Below are positions 44,125 through 52,496 of a stretch of DNA of 53,122 nucleotides, piece after piece. The notes under the pieces are model-generated. The model worked only from the letters and a program-made list of their open reading frames with translations. It was not told the DNA's origin and searched no databases. Each line of letters opens with the position of its first letter. Positions within the stretch are counted from its first letter, which is position 1. Origin of the DNA: Euryarchaeota archaeon UBA4 (GTDB lineage Archaea; Thermoplasmatota; Poseidoniia; Poseidoniales; Thalassarchaeaceae); the NCBI GenBank assembly GCA_002497985.1, contig DAFQ01000001.1, forward strand, positions 8,600 through 61,721, read 5' to 3'. The translations under genes and the position numbers were made by a program.

Positions 44125-44591
44125 TTGAGTTTCTTGCTCGAAACCCACTCAAGTAGGTCCAACGCCACCTCACATGACTCGGCGACGACTACATCCCTGT
44201 CGTTCTTGAATTCCTCGAGGACGCCAAGAGCGGTTCTGTCACCTATTGCACCTAGGGCCTCAGCAGCCTCATGCCTAACCATGACATCCTCGTCCATATC
44301 CCTCAACCTGTCGATTAAGTGAGGGACGGCACTAGGGTCTTGCATCTGACCCATTACATACGCGATCTCATGTTTGAGCAGAGCTGATTCCGAAGAGAAT
44401 GCAGCAGCCAGGGCCTCTACGGAGTCTCTCCCTCCAATATTCCTCAAAGCAAAAAGTGCCCTCATTCTTTGGAACATCCGCTCATCCTCATCACAGATGC
44501 TGGCCCTCAATCTGGGAACATCCGAATCTTGGCTTGGGGGGGCTGGATCAACAGATTCAAACTCGCTAACTTCGGGTTTATCATCAGTCAT
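44112..44591 (-). CDS. Half-length deoxyhypusine hydroxylase-like HEAT-repeat protein
   Basis: A 159-residue HEAT-repeat protein whose sequence, compared from memory, is strikingly like the C-terminal half of eukaryotic deoxyhypusine hydroxylase (DOHH). A linker SVDPAPP (13-19) is followed by a FALRN-x-GG turn (47-54). HE motif one is His74-Glu75 in LLKHEIAYVMGQMQD, HE motif two is His107-Glu108 in MVRHEAAEALGAIGD, and the end is ESCEVALDLLEW. The two His are 33 residues apart, as in DOHH. DOHH is a diiron monooxygenase completing hypusine on eIF5A and has two such halves, about 300 residues; a homodimer here could rebuild the site. The start is ATG 44591, directly after the mqnD stop, so the two are co-transcribed. 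A plain phycocyanin-lyase-type HEAT protein is the alternative. Confidence 0.78.
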   Translation of the reverse strand: MTDDKPEVSEFESVDPAPPSQDSDVPRLRASICDEDERMFQRMRALFALRNIGGRDSVEALAAAFSSESALLKHEIAYVMGQMQDPSAVPHLIDRLRDMDEDVMVRHEAAEALGAIGDRTALGVLEEFKNDRDVVVAESCEVALDLLEWVSSKKLNYSE

Positions 44592-45440
44592 CTATTCACC
44601 CGAACCTATGAAATTAATCGAATCGACATCCAGTGTTTCCCTCACCATTCCAATTCTTTGCCCCTCCTTGAGGAATAGGCGTATCGCATCCCTGCCGTCG
44701 TCCCCGTAGTCTAGAGTTCTTTCGTTTACGTACATTCCAACGAACTCCTCATTAGTTTCGTCATCAATGCCCCTTCCCCACTTCTTGGCAAACTCTAGTG
44801 CCGCCCCTGGGTCTGAGAGGGAGTGTTCGATGCTGTTCTTTACATCGTTCGTAAGCATCTCACAAAGGTCCATCCCCAGATCCTTTCTGACTACATTACC
44901 ACCAAGTGGTAGGGGTAATCCTGTTTTATCATTCCACCAAATTCCGAGGTCAAGTACCAAGTAAACCCCCTCTGATTCCCATGTCAATTGACCCTCGTGA
45001 ATTATCAAACCAACATCGTACTCCCCCCTCAATACGGCAGGCAGGATATCATCGAATGGAACGACCTCGACCTCGACCTCGCCCCATGCCAGCCTTAGAG
45101 CCAGATAGGCACTAGTACCTAGTCCCGGAATTGCAATTTTGCTGTTCATCGCCTCTTCTTCTGTCATCACTCTGTTCGTGATTAACATGGGGCCATAGCC
45201 CTCGCCCATTGATGCTCCACAATTCATCAAGTGATACCTGTCAGAGATTTCTGGGAATGAGTGTATACTTACGGCAGAAACTTCGTATTCACCATTCATG
45301 GCGTGCTTGTTCAAAGTCTCAATATCTAACAGGACGTGTTCGTATCTCCTTTCTCCCGTGTCAATTGCCCCTGTAGTCATAGCATGGAACATAAACGCGT
45401 CATCTGGGTCCGGAGAATGGCCTACTCTGAATGCTCCCAT
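44592..45440 (-). CDS. mqnD: 1,4-dihydroxy-6-naphthoate synthase MqnD
   Basis: Later futalosine-pathway step, releasing 1,4-dihydroxy-6-naphthoate. About 282 residues of solute-binding-protein-like fold: GHSPDPDDAFMFHAM near residue 8, AVSIHSFPEI near 47, the IPGLGTSAYLALRL loop near 92, and GLIIHEGQLTW near 134 followed by DLGIWWNDKTGLPLPLGG. The frame extends to 45608, but ATG 45440 (or 45443) is preceded by AGGTGAC and gives the normal start. It is on the strand opposite mqnE-mqnA, with only the DOHH-like gene between. Confidence 0.87.
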   Translation of the reverse strand: MGAFRVGHSPDPDDAFMFHAMTTGAIDTGERRYEHVLLDIETLNKHAMNGEYEVSAVSIHSFPEISDRYHLMNCGASMGEGYGPMLITNRVMTEEEAMNSKIAIPGLGTSAYLALRLAWGEVEVEVVPFDDILPAVLRGEYDVGLIIHEGQLTWESEGVYLVLDLGIWWNDKTGLPLPLGGNVVRKDLGMDLCEMLTNDVKNSIEHSLSDPGAALEFAKKWGRGIDDETNEEFVGMYVNERTLDYGDDGRDAIRLFLKEGQRIGMVRETLDVDSINFIGSGE

Positions 45441-45540
45441 CATGTCACCTATGTTCCCTCGGTAGAGGACGCATAGAAAATTCCTTGTATGCACAATTAT
45501 CGATGGTAACAGTGAATAGCCAACGCTAGGTCCACGGTTT

Positions 45541-45738
45541 GTGCCTGACCCATCCAAACTGTCCACGGCAACGGGACAGCTAGGTCCAATATGCGCAGTG
45601 ACTGGCAAGGCACTAACATTCTCAGAGGCTATTGTAGTCGATGATCGCTTTGTTTGCTATGAGGCCTACCTGGAGATGACTGGCACTGAATCAGCAACCG
45701 ACTCAAGAGAAGTCCCTACCAGCCTAGTTCTGGAATAG
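45541..45738 (+). CDS. Small protein with CxxTG and VCYEAY motifs
   Basis: A 65-residue product starting with GTG; not recognised. The central segment CAVTGKALTFSEAIVVDD followed by FVCYEAY looks like a single treble-clef or zinc-knuckle fragment with two Cys. It lies 100 nt from the divergent mqnD start and 15 nt before priS, so it may form a unit with the primase gene. The short length and GTG start make it uncertain. Confidence 0.5.
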   Translation: MPDPSKLSTATGQLGPICAVTGKALTFSEAIVVDDRFVCYEAYLEMTGTESATDSREVPTSLVLE

Positions 45739-45753
45739 TATGCGCATGTTCAT

Positions 45754-46956
45754 GTGCCGAACTCCCTCCAATGGCTCATGGCATCCGGATGGAGTAGGTT
45801 CGCTCTGAGATTCAGCGAATACTACCAATCTCTCGATGTTTCAGATTTATGGGCTCCACCAAGACTCAGATCAAGGGAATGGATGTTTATTCCCTGGGGC
45901 AGCAAACCCCCCGACAGGCACAGGGCACTTCCCACTAAGCGAATATTGCTAGACTATCTTCAACAGAGGGGGCCACACTCTTGTTTCCATAGTACTGCTT
46001 ACTATCAGGATCCCAGCCAGAGAAAGATGTCCGATAAAGGGTGGCTTGGTGCGGACCTCATCTTCGATCTTGATGGCGATCATTTGCCCGGGGTATCGGA
46101 TAATGACTTCCCAGGAATGATGGAGAAAATACAGGAGCAGGCATGGAGCCTCTGGGACGACTTCCTTCAACCCGAATTCGGATTCAAAGAAGAGTACGTG
46201 CAGACTTCATTCTCGGGTCACAGGGGATTTCACATACACGTCCGTGATCCCGCATACTTACACTTGGACTCAAATGCGAGAAGAGAATTGGTCAACTACA
46301 TCACTGGCGTGGGAATTGATGTAAAATCAATCATGTCCGGCCCAGATATTGGCTGGTCGGAAAGAATTGACATCGGATTCGAGAAAGTCGTTTCAGATTT
46401 GTTCACGATTTCATCCAACGATGCCGACTCCAATGAGTTGGCTAGAGGGATGGATAGTACCCTGAAATCCAAAGGCATCCCCTCTTCAACAGCTTCCATT
46501 AAGAAATTGGCTACTGAGGCATCGGCTGGAAATAGAATTGAAAGACTAAGGGAGGACAACAGTAGATCAGTTTTCACTAGCAAGAAACTCAACGAGGCGT
46601 TCTGGGAGCTTGTCAAGGGTGCACCCTTAGCAGTGGGAGAAACGGATGAGAATGTCACTGTAGATGTGAAGAGGGTGATTAGATGGATTGGAAGCCTGCA
46701 TGGCAAATCAGGCCTCAGAGTGACCGAGTTCCCTCTTGAACAGCTTCAACCGGGCACATCAAAGACCTTTGACGCATTATCATGTACCCATGTTTTCAAT
46801 ACACACACTTCGAGTAAGGTGGAGCTCACTACAGATGATGTGACAGCGAGAATCGCCGGCCAGGACGTCTCAGGATCTATGGGGGACGTTTTCGATGTTC
46901 ACGAGGCAATGTACACATTTTTGTCACTCAAGGGATGGGCTAGGAGCGTGGAATGA
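45754..46956 (+). CDS. priS: DNA primase small (catalytic) subunit PriS
   Basis: Catalytic subunit of the archaeal/eukaryotic primase that makes replication primers. The 400-residue product has the metal-binding acidic motif LIFDLDGDH near residue 102, FSGHRGFHIHV near 152 and the late RVIRWIGSLHGKSGLRV near 307. The only plausible start is GTG 45754, since an in-frame stop lies 18 nt upstream. The partner PriL is not in this window. The replication clamp loader RFC-L is encoded at 3992-5491. Confidence 0.93.
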   Translation: MPNSLQWLMASGWSRFALRFSEYYQSLDVSDLWAPPRLRSREWMFIPWGSKPPDRHRALPTKRILLDYLQQRGPHSCFHSTAYYQDPSQRKMSDKGWLGADLIFDLDGDHLPGVSDNDFPGMMEKIQEQAWSLWDDFLQPEFGFKEEYVQTSFSGHRGFHIHVRDPAYLHLDSNARRELVNYITGVGIDVKSIMSGPDIGWSERIDIGFEKVVSDLFTISSNDADSNELARGMDSTLKSKGIPSSTASIKKLATEASAGNRIERLREDNSRSVFTSKKLNEAFWELVKGAPLAVGETDENVTVDVKRVIRWIGSLHGKSGLRVTEFPLEQLQPGTSKTFDALSCTHVFNTHTSSKVELTTDDVTARIAGQDVSGSMGDVFDVHEAMYTFLSLKGWARSVE

Positions 46957-47025
46957 CCGTTACACGCTAACCTATCCACAGAATATTGAATAGTGTAGAG
47001 TTCCGGATTCGGTACGGTGGGGCAT

Positions 47026-47754
47026 ATGCCAGACGATGAAGAATCCGAGGAACAAGCATTCGGTATGCCCCTGCCACCACTTCCACCAGGCATTTCCATG
47101 CCCCCTCCACCGCCACCACCACCACTCCCCGATGATGTGATTGAGTCGGCTATGGGAGAGGGTCCACCCATCCCTTCTCCCCCGGTTGAACCAGAATCAT
47201 CAGAACCTAACGATTTCCAAGCCCACTGGGAGAAAAGGAAGCACGATGATCCAGAACACCAATCAGGAAACAGAGATAGCATGTATGGCCACATTGACAG
47301 GATATCATCTGGCCAGGTTGGGACACTAATAGACCGGTTTTCTGATAGGTTCGGCTCTGAATTAGATAGGGAGATAATTGTTCTAAGGAAGAAGCAGCAA
47401 CAAGAAATGCTGGCGATCAAGCCCATAGTTGAGTTGATTTCCGCCCCTGATTCCGATGACGATGATTTTGAAGAAGATTCAGCTGACGAATTCCCCGAGT
47501 TCTTCTCCATCGTCAACGAGTTACTAGGTAATATGCCAGAGGATTTCGTGCAGAGTTTCATCGAATCCGACTCATTTGAGCTATTCCAGACAGTGGGCGA
47601 GGATCCAGCTAGCTGTGACTCCGAGACAAGGAGCGACTTTTTCGTGATGATAAATTCAGTGCTAGGGGATCTCCCGGAAGAGGAAATCAATGATTTTGTT
47701 GAATCCAGCGGATTCCAGGTGTTTCAAAGAATGAGCGAGCTATACGGAGAGTGA
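47026..47754 (+). CDS. Acidic polyproline protein with a duplicated C-terminal module
   Basis: A 242-residue protein not recognised as a family. Residues 15-37 are proline-rich with an uninterrupted run of eight Pro (26-33) and further PP motifs to about 55. Residues about 90-135 look like a charged helix (RKKQQQEM). Residues 159-192 and 205-238 are two copies of one 34-residue acidic module: both start with FF, have L-G six residues on, a P-E motif and a late F-x-x-F. The ATG 47026 follows GGTGGGG; GTG 47017 is less likely. No signal peptide. The downstream membrane protein gene begins 4 nt after its stop. Confidence 0.7.
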   Translation: MPDDEESEEQAFGMPLPPLPPGISMPPPPPPPPLPDDVIESAMGEGPPIPSPPVEPESSEPNDFQAHWEKRKHDDPEHQSGNRDSMYGHIDRISSGQVGTLIDRFSDRFGSELDREIIVLRKKQQQEMLAIKPIVELISAPDSDDDDFEEDSADEFPEFFSIVNELLGNMPEDFVQSFIESDSFELFQTVGEDPASCDSETRSDFFVMINSVLGDLPEEEINDFVESSGFQVFQRMSELYGE

Positions 47755-47758
47755 ATAT

Positions 47759-48562
47759 ATGGGTCTATTGGAGAAGGCAGGAAAGATTGCAGATGATGAA
47801 AAGGAAGAGAAGAAGGCTCCGGCAGCCGTACCTGCAGCTGTAGTTCTTGATACTCCTGAGCCTGTGGCTGCTAAACCCAAAAAGAAGGAGAAGAAGCGCC
47901 GTGCGAAGAAGGAGAAGAAGCCACGCGTAAAGAAGGAGAAGAAGCCAAGATCATCCGTCAAGGAGCTTCCTGATGGTTTTGAACTGGCAGGTCGTGGTAG
48001 AAGTTCTCTCAGGTTCATAGTTGACTTCACTGTAAACTTCGGCCTAATTATTGGGCTGGTAATTTTTGGATTAGTGCTAACATACACAGACATTACGTGG
48101 CCACTAGTCTTGGTCCTAATCCTATCCGTTTTCAATATGGCCGTTATGCCAATCCAGTACAAGAGCTCAATGGGTAATGTAATCTCACGAACCAAGTTCA
48201 TCAACTCTAGGGGAGACTCAGCGATTTTCCTTTATCATATGTTGAAGAATATCAATATCCCTGCTTACCTCATCTTCTTCGGTGGACTGCTGATTGCAAT
48301 TTCCGCTGGTACTGTATGGACTACAGCGACTAAAGTTACTGTGGGATTATCGATTGCCATAATCATAATTCCATTCCTGGATTGGGTGTTTCGCAGAACG
48401 AGGAAGGACAACCTCGGCCTGTGGGAGGTTGCATTCGGCGGTGTTTGGCTTGTCAGATCAACAGAATCATCCAGTGACGGCTCGAAGTTCATGAAGAGAC
48501 TAGAGTCAATGGCCCAGTATGCAGAGACAAAGGGATTCGTTGATGACGAAGACGAGGGATGA
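47759..48562 (+). CDS. RDD-like membrane protein with a lysine-rich repeat tail
   Basis: A 267-residue protein. Residues 1-70 are a highly basic, Lys/Glu/Ala-rich cytosolic tail holding three 8-residue repeats (KKEKK core). Residues about 85-225 carry four hydrophobic helices with the RDD-like start GRSSLRFIVDFTVNFG and a SSMGNVISRTKFI motif between helices. RDD-family membrane proteins are of diverse or unknown function. The gene is 4 nt after the polyproline protein gene, so they are probably co-transcribed. Confidence 0.65.
   Translation: MGLLEKAGKIADDEKEEKKAPAAVPAAVVLDTPEPVAAKPKKKEKKRRAKKEKKPRVKKEKKPRSSVKELPDGFELAGRGRSSLRFIVDFTVNFGLIIGLVIFGLVLTYTDITWPLVLVLILSVFNMAVMPIQYKSSMGNVISRTKFINSRGDSAIFLYHMLKNINIPAYLIFFGGLLIAISAGTVWTTATKVTVGLSIAIIIIPFLDWVFRRTRKDNLGLWEVAFGGVWLVRSTESSSDGSKFMKRLESMAQYAETKGFVDDEDEG
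47882..47944 (+). repeat. Three direct copies of a 15-nt unit with a 24-nt period
   Basis: AAGAAGGAGAAGAAG occurs identically at 47882-47896, 47906-47920 and 47930-47944, exactly 24 nt apart, inside the lysine-rich tail coding region. In-frame expansion or loss would add or remove 8 residues. Confidence 0.85.
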
Positions 48563-49621
48563 TCACTCACTCTCTTCGATTCTCTGCTTGGCCAGCTCTC
48601 TCATATCCTCGTGATGGACTCCGTCATCAATGCCTTCTTGGTCCGACTCGTCAACGATTTCAACACCCAATAGCGTCTCGATGACATCCTCCATTGTAAC
48701 CAGTCCCTCCATTCCCCCAAACTCGTCCTTCACAATTAGAATCTGGGTTTTGTTTTCCAGTAGCATATCTAGGGCGTGATCTACGGAATCGCCATCATTA
48801 CATGCGATTACATCCCTGGATATTTCAGACATTTTCTTGTCGTACTCATCGACAGCAGCCCTCTTGAGAATCTCACTCCTTAGGACAACGCCCTTGACGT
48901 CATCCATAGTTTCACCAGTTACTGGCATCCTGCCGTGAATCATTATTGGAATATTCTCCAGAACATCGGAAACAGTGTCGTTGACATTAACTGATGTGAC
49001 AACAACTCGTGGGGTCATGATGTCACTGACAAGAATCTCCCGTAGCCTGAGTAGGTTGTGAATCACTGTCTCTTCGTCTTCCTCGATTACGTCAGTCTCC
49101 TCAGCTATGTCAGCAAGAACTGACAACTCGTTTCTTGTCACAGTCTCAGTTTCGACATCTGGGAGGAGCGATCTGGTGATCTGGATGGGTTTTACAATAA
49201 TCCACAAAAGGAACATCATCGAACTCATCGCTCTAGCTGAGGGTACAGTCAGCTTTCTCCAGTAAAGAGCGCCGATTGTCTTAGGCAGGATCTCACTCAG
49301 TAGTAGAATCGCCAGAGTCAGGACTGCTGCCGCGATATGCACGATTGTGCCACCGCCAAATTGAGTCTGAACTTCGGCCCCAACACCGAGTGCACCTACA
49401 GTGTGTGCAATGGTATTGAGAGTTAGAATAGCTGTAAGTGGTCTTTCTGGGTCTTCCTTCCATTCACTCCACTTTTCACTTATCGCGGGATGCGTGTCCT
49501 TTAGTGCAGCAATATGGCCATGCGTGGTAGACAAAAGAACCGCCTCAAGAATACTGCATAAGAAGGAGGCCCCTAGTGCCAATGAGGCATAGGCTATGAT
49601 CAATGTATAGTCTACTACCAA
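48563..49621 (-). CDS. CNNM/hemolysin-C-like transporter with CBS pair
   Basis: Membrane protein of the CNNM/CorC (DUF21) family, linked to divalent metal export in relatives. The 352-residue product has a DUF21 part with about four membrane helices (residues 5-155), where GPSLILSEILPKTIGA-like LLLSEILPKTIGALY is near 105-120. A CBS-domain pair follows (ILVSDIMTPRVVVTSV near 193, and LIVKDEFGGMEGLVTMEDVIE near 296-316), then an acidic tail. The C-terminal CorC_HlyC domain of longer members is missing. Start TTG 49621 is the only candidate seen before the first helix. Confidence 0.88.
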   Translation of the reverse strand: MVVDYTLIIAYASLALGASFLCSILEAVLLSTTHGHIAALKDTHPAISEKWSEWKEDPERPLTAILTLNTIAHTVGALGVGAEVQTQFGGGTIVHIAAAVLTLAILLLSEILPKTIGALYWRKLTVPSARAMSSMMFLLWIIVKPIQITRSLLPDVETETVTRNELSVLADIAEETDVIEEDEETVIHNLLRLREILVSDIMTPRVVVTSVNVNDTVSDVLENIPIMIHGRMPVTGETMDDVKGVVLRSEILKRAAVDEYDKKMSEISRDVIACNDGDSVDHALDMLLENKTQILIVKDEFGGMEGLVTMEDVIETLLGVEIVDESDQEGIDDGVHHEDMRELAKQRIEESE

Positions 49622-49710
49622 CTAGTTTGCCTCACAGTATTTTGGGCGCGAATAGAACGTCACTGTGCGTCACGAATGGCTGCTCCCGGAGTACTTACGA
49701 CCGATTGCGA

Positions 49711-49718
49711 CATAAATA
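49711..49718 (+). promoter_or_regulatory. TATA box for metG
   Basis: CATAAATA is centred about 24 nt before the GTG at 49739. Its position inside the longer open frame starting at 49676 indicates that translation really begins at the GTG, on a leaderless mRNA. Confidence 0.6.
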
Positions 49719-49738
49719 GGTGTCTGACCGCTAGAGTC

Positions 49739-51943
49739 GTGCCCGAGCCTAGTTATGTCACTATTTTCATGGCTTGGCCGTACGTCAATGCCCCATTACA
49801 CCTAGGCCACGTTGCAGGTAACTGCTTGCCAGCAGACATTCAATACAGGTATGAGAGGGCCAGGGGCAGGAAGGTTCTGATGTGCAGTGGCTCGGATGAG
49901 CATGGTACACCAATTACCCTAACTGCAGAACAGCTTGGAGTCACGCCACAGGAGGTTGTTGACGAATATCATGAGATGGCTCTGAAGTCTCTAACTGATC
50001 TTGGCTGCTCTTGGCATATTAACGTAGATTCCAGAGGGGTTGAATATGGTGGAGCCCTATACAACAGAACCTCTGACCATAGGCACAAGGAACTTGTCAG
50101 GGAGGTGTTCTCAAACCTGCTCGCAAGCAACATGCTTACCAAGCAGACAATGGAGCAATACTGCTCCATATCTGGGGATTCGGTCAGATTCCTTCCTGAT
50201 CGGTACGTCGAAGGAACATGCCCCGTTTGTGGCGCTGCAGAGGCAAGGGGGGACCAGTGCGATGAGTGTGGCTCAACATATGAGGCACACGAGCTCCTAA
50301 ATCCCGTATCAAAACTCAATCCGGATGCAGAAATTGAGGTTAGGGAAACCGACCATCTATTCTACAGGCTAGATCTATTCCAGGAAAGCCTCGAAGAACA
50401 CGCTGCAACGAGGAATGTTGTATGGAAGCCAAATGTACGCTCTATGACGAAGAATTGGCTTGATATGGGCCTGCGTCCAAGAGCTGTGACAAGGGATATT
50501 GATTGGGGAATAGAGCTACCTCTCGATGGCGATGAGTGGTCATCAAAGAGGGTTTATGTGTGGTTCGAAGCTGTTCAAGGCTACTATACATGCGCAAGAA
50601 TATGGTCTGAACGCTTCGCCAATTCGAACGGCCACCCAGACGGAGACTCCGCATGGGAAAACTGGTGGAAGGTATCCGATGACGGAACGATCCCCAAGCA
50701 CATCTACTTCATGGGCAAGGACAACATCCCATTCCATACGGTAATTTGGCCTGCGATTATTATGGGGATGAACTCAACAGCATCAGGGAATCCAGTCTCA
50801 TCTATCCCAGCACCCGGCGATCTAGCACTGGAGTATAATGTATCATCGAATGAATATTTGATGCTCCAAGGGGGTCAATTTAGCAAGAGTCGTAAACATG
50901 CCGTCTGGCTGCCATCCTTCCTCGAGAAATATGATGCAGACTCATTGAGATACTATCTCTCGATAAACATGCCAGAGACACATGACACCGATTTCAGGTG
51001 GAATGAATTCGTTGACCGTGTTAACAACGAATTGATTGGCACCTATGGAAACTTCGTTCACAGGGTGATGACCCTCACCCATAGATTGCCCGAATCAGGA
51101 TCCAATCCCCTGGTGGATTATGATGATCCTGAATTCCACGCAGATATTATTGACGAGTCGATGAAGATTCTTGAGTCCGCAATTTCGTCAATGGAGAGGC
51201 AGAGGTTCAAGGAGGCCCTGAGATCAATTATGGGCATTGCACAAATAGGTAATGTGCTGCTTCAAAATGCAGCACCGTGGAAGTACATCAACTCTGATGA
51301 TTCTGAAGAACGACGCGAGTCATTATCTTCCTTAGCTATGGCATGGAGGTTATGCAGGACTCTTTCAGTTCTCACAAGGCCATTCATGCCATTCCAGTCC
51401 GATAGGCTATGGGGGATGTTGGGGGAGGACTCGGACATCGACTCCGTACTATGGGACGAGTCGTTAGCTACCGATAATGCCCTAAATTGGTGCCCCGACT
51501 CGCCACAACCGCTGTTTTCAAGGCTTGATTTGGATGAAATTATTGCCGATGAGATGTCCCTTGTTGAAGACGGTAATATCAATGACCCCGACCACTCCCC
51601 GGGAGATGGAGCTGATTACATAGAGTTCGAAGATTTTCTCAAGGTCCAGATGAAGACAGGCAAGATTACTTCCGTAGATGATCATCCCAATGCAGACAAA
51701 CTACTGGTGATCAAGATTGAGGATGGCCCAGGAACAACACGTACGGTATGTGCTGGCCTAAAGGGAATTTATGATGAGTCGGACTTGCTTGGGTTAAACG
51801 TTGTCTATGTCGCAAACCTAGAGCCCAGAAAGCTCAGAGGAGTCCTCTCTGAAGGTATGATACTAGCCGCAGATGACGGTGATGGTATCGTCAGGCTCCT
51901 CACACCCGATGGCGAAATCACTCCAGGCTCTACGGTTCGCTGA
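49739..51943 (+). CDS. metG: Methionyl-tRNA synthetase with C-terminal tRNA-binding domain
   Basis: Charges tRNA-Met. About 734 residues. Class I motif APLHLGHV is near residue 18, a zinc insertion has CPVCG and CDECG near 160-177, and the KMSKS-type loop is FSKSRK near 380. An anticodon domain follows, and residues about 635-734 are an EMAP II/Trbp111-like domain (FLKVQMKTGKITSVDDHPNADKL region, LRGVLSEGMILAA). The GTG start is set by the TATA box at 49711-49718. Its end overlaps the convergent tsr3 by 14 nt. Confidence 0.95.
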   Translation: MPEPSYVTIFMAWPYVNAPLHLGHVAGNCLPADIQYRYERARGRKVLMCSGSDEHGTPITLTAEQLGVTPQEVVDEYHEMALKSLTDLGCSWHINVDSRGVEYGGALYNRTSDHRHKELVREVFSNLLASNMLTKQTMEQYCSISGDSVRFLPDRYVEGTCPVCGAAEARGDQCDECGSTYEAHELLNPVSKLNPDAEIEVRETDHLFYRLDLFQESLEEHAATRNVVWKPNVRSMTKNWLDMGLRPRAVTRDIDWGIELPLDGDEWSSKRVYVWFEAVQGYYTCARIWSERFANSNGHPDGDSAWENWWKVSDDGTIPKHIYFMGKDNIPFHTVIWPAIIMGMNSTASGNPVSSIPAPGDLALEYNVSSNEYLMLQGGQFSKSRKHAVWLPSFLEKYDADSLRYYLSINMPETHDTDFRWNEFVDRVNNELIGTYGNFVHRVMTLTHRLPESGSNPLVDYDDPEFHADIIDESMKILESAISSMERQRFKEALRSIMGIAQIGNVLLQNAAPWKYINSDDSEERRESLSSLAMAWRLCRTLSVLTRPFMPFQSDRLWGMLGEDSDIDSVLWDESLATDNALNWCPDSPQPLFSRLDLDEIIADEMSLVEDGNINDPDHSPGDGADYIEFEDFLKVQMKTGKITSVDDHPNADKLLVIKIEDGPGTTRTVCAGLKGIYDESDLLGLNVVYVANLEPRKLRGVLSEGMILAADDGDGIVRLLTPDGEITPGSTVR

Positions 51944-52496
51944 TTGGCCTGTCGAAAAACTCCCACTGTATCTCCGACAGCTCAACATTTGTTTTCGCAT
52001 CGTGGTATGCCTCCAGAGGCTCCATATTCAATTTGAAGAATTGGTCGGAGTATGGGAACGAAGAAAGTACGGTTCTCGCCTGCTCCTTCCTACCAAGAAT
52101 GTATAGTGAAGCGGCAAACGCCTCGGATGTCGACAACCTGCCTGGCTTCCCCCAGGATATCGGATTAGCGGCAAGTAATACAGGAAGGGTCCTCCCCTCT
52201 AGCCTTGTGTGTCTGCTAATGGCGTCCAATGACTCTTCGACTCTTTTCCATGAGCAATCCAATGCTACTATCGAGCCTCCCCTGTCAATGGTAATCTTGT
52301 CATCTGGACCCATTAATACGCCACTACTAGGATCTAGCAGGAAACCCCTCTTTGGGGCTCTCCGTGCATCGAAGTGAAGTATCGCATTTCCGGCCTTGGC
52401 CATTCTTCGTGCGCTGCATTTTCTCGGATCGTCCTGATCAAGATGGACTACATGTAGAGGTACGTGGTAGTCATTCTCCCTTACTGAGGAACTCAT
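51930..52496 (-). CDS. tsr3: rRNA aminocarboxypropyltransferase Tsr3
   Basis: Transfers the 3-amino-3-carboxypropyl group of SAM to a small-subunit rRNA pseudouridine (the acp3 modification). About 188 residues with the family opening VPLHVVHLDQDDPRKCSARR near residue 12, VALDCSWKR near 78, LPVLLAANPISWGKPGRLST near 101, and EAFAASLYILGRKEQA near 121. ATG 52496 or 52505; both lie within the end of mbf1, so the genes are translationally coupled. Confidence 0.92.
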   Translation of the reverse strand: MSSSVRENDYHVPLHVVHLDQDDPRKCSARRMAKAGNAILHFDARRAPKRGFLLDPSSGVLMGPDDKITIDRGGSIVALDCSWKRVEESLDAISRHTRLEGRTLPVLLAANPISWGKPGRLSTSEAFAASLYILGRKEQARTVLSSFPYSDQFFKLNMEPLEAYHDAKTNVELSEIQWEFFDRPISEP

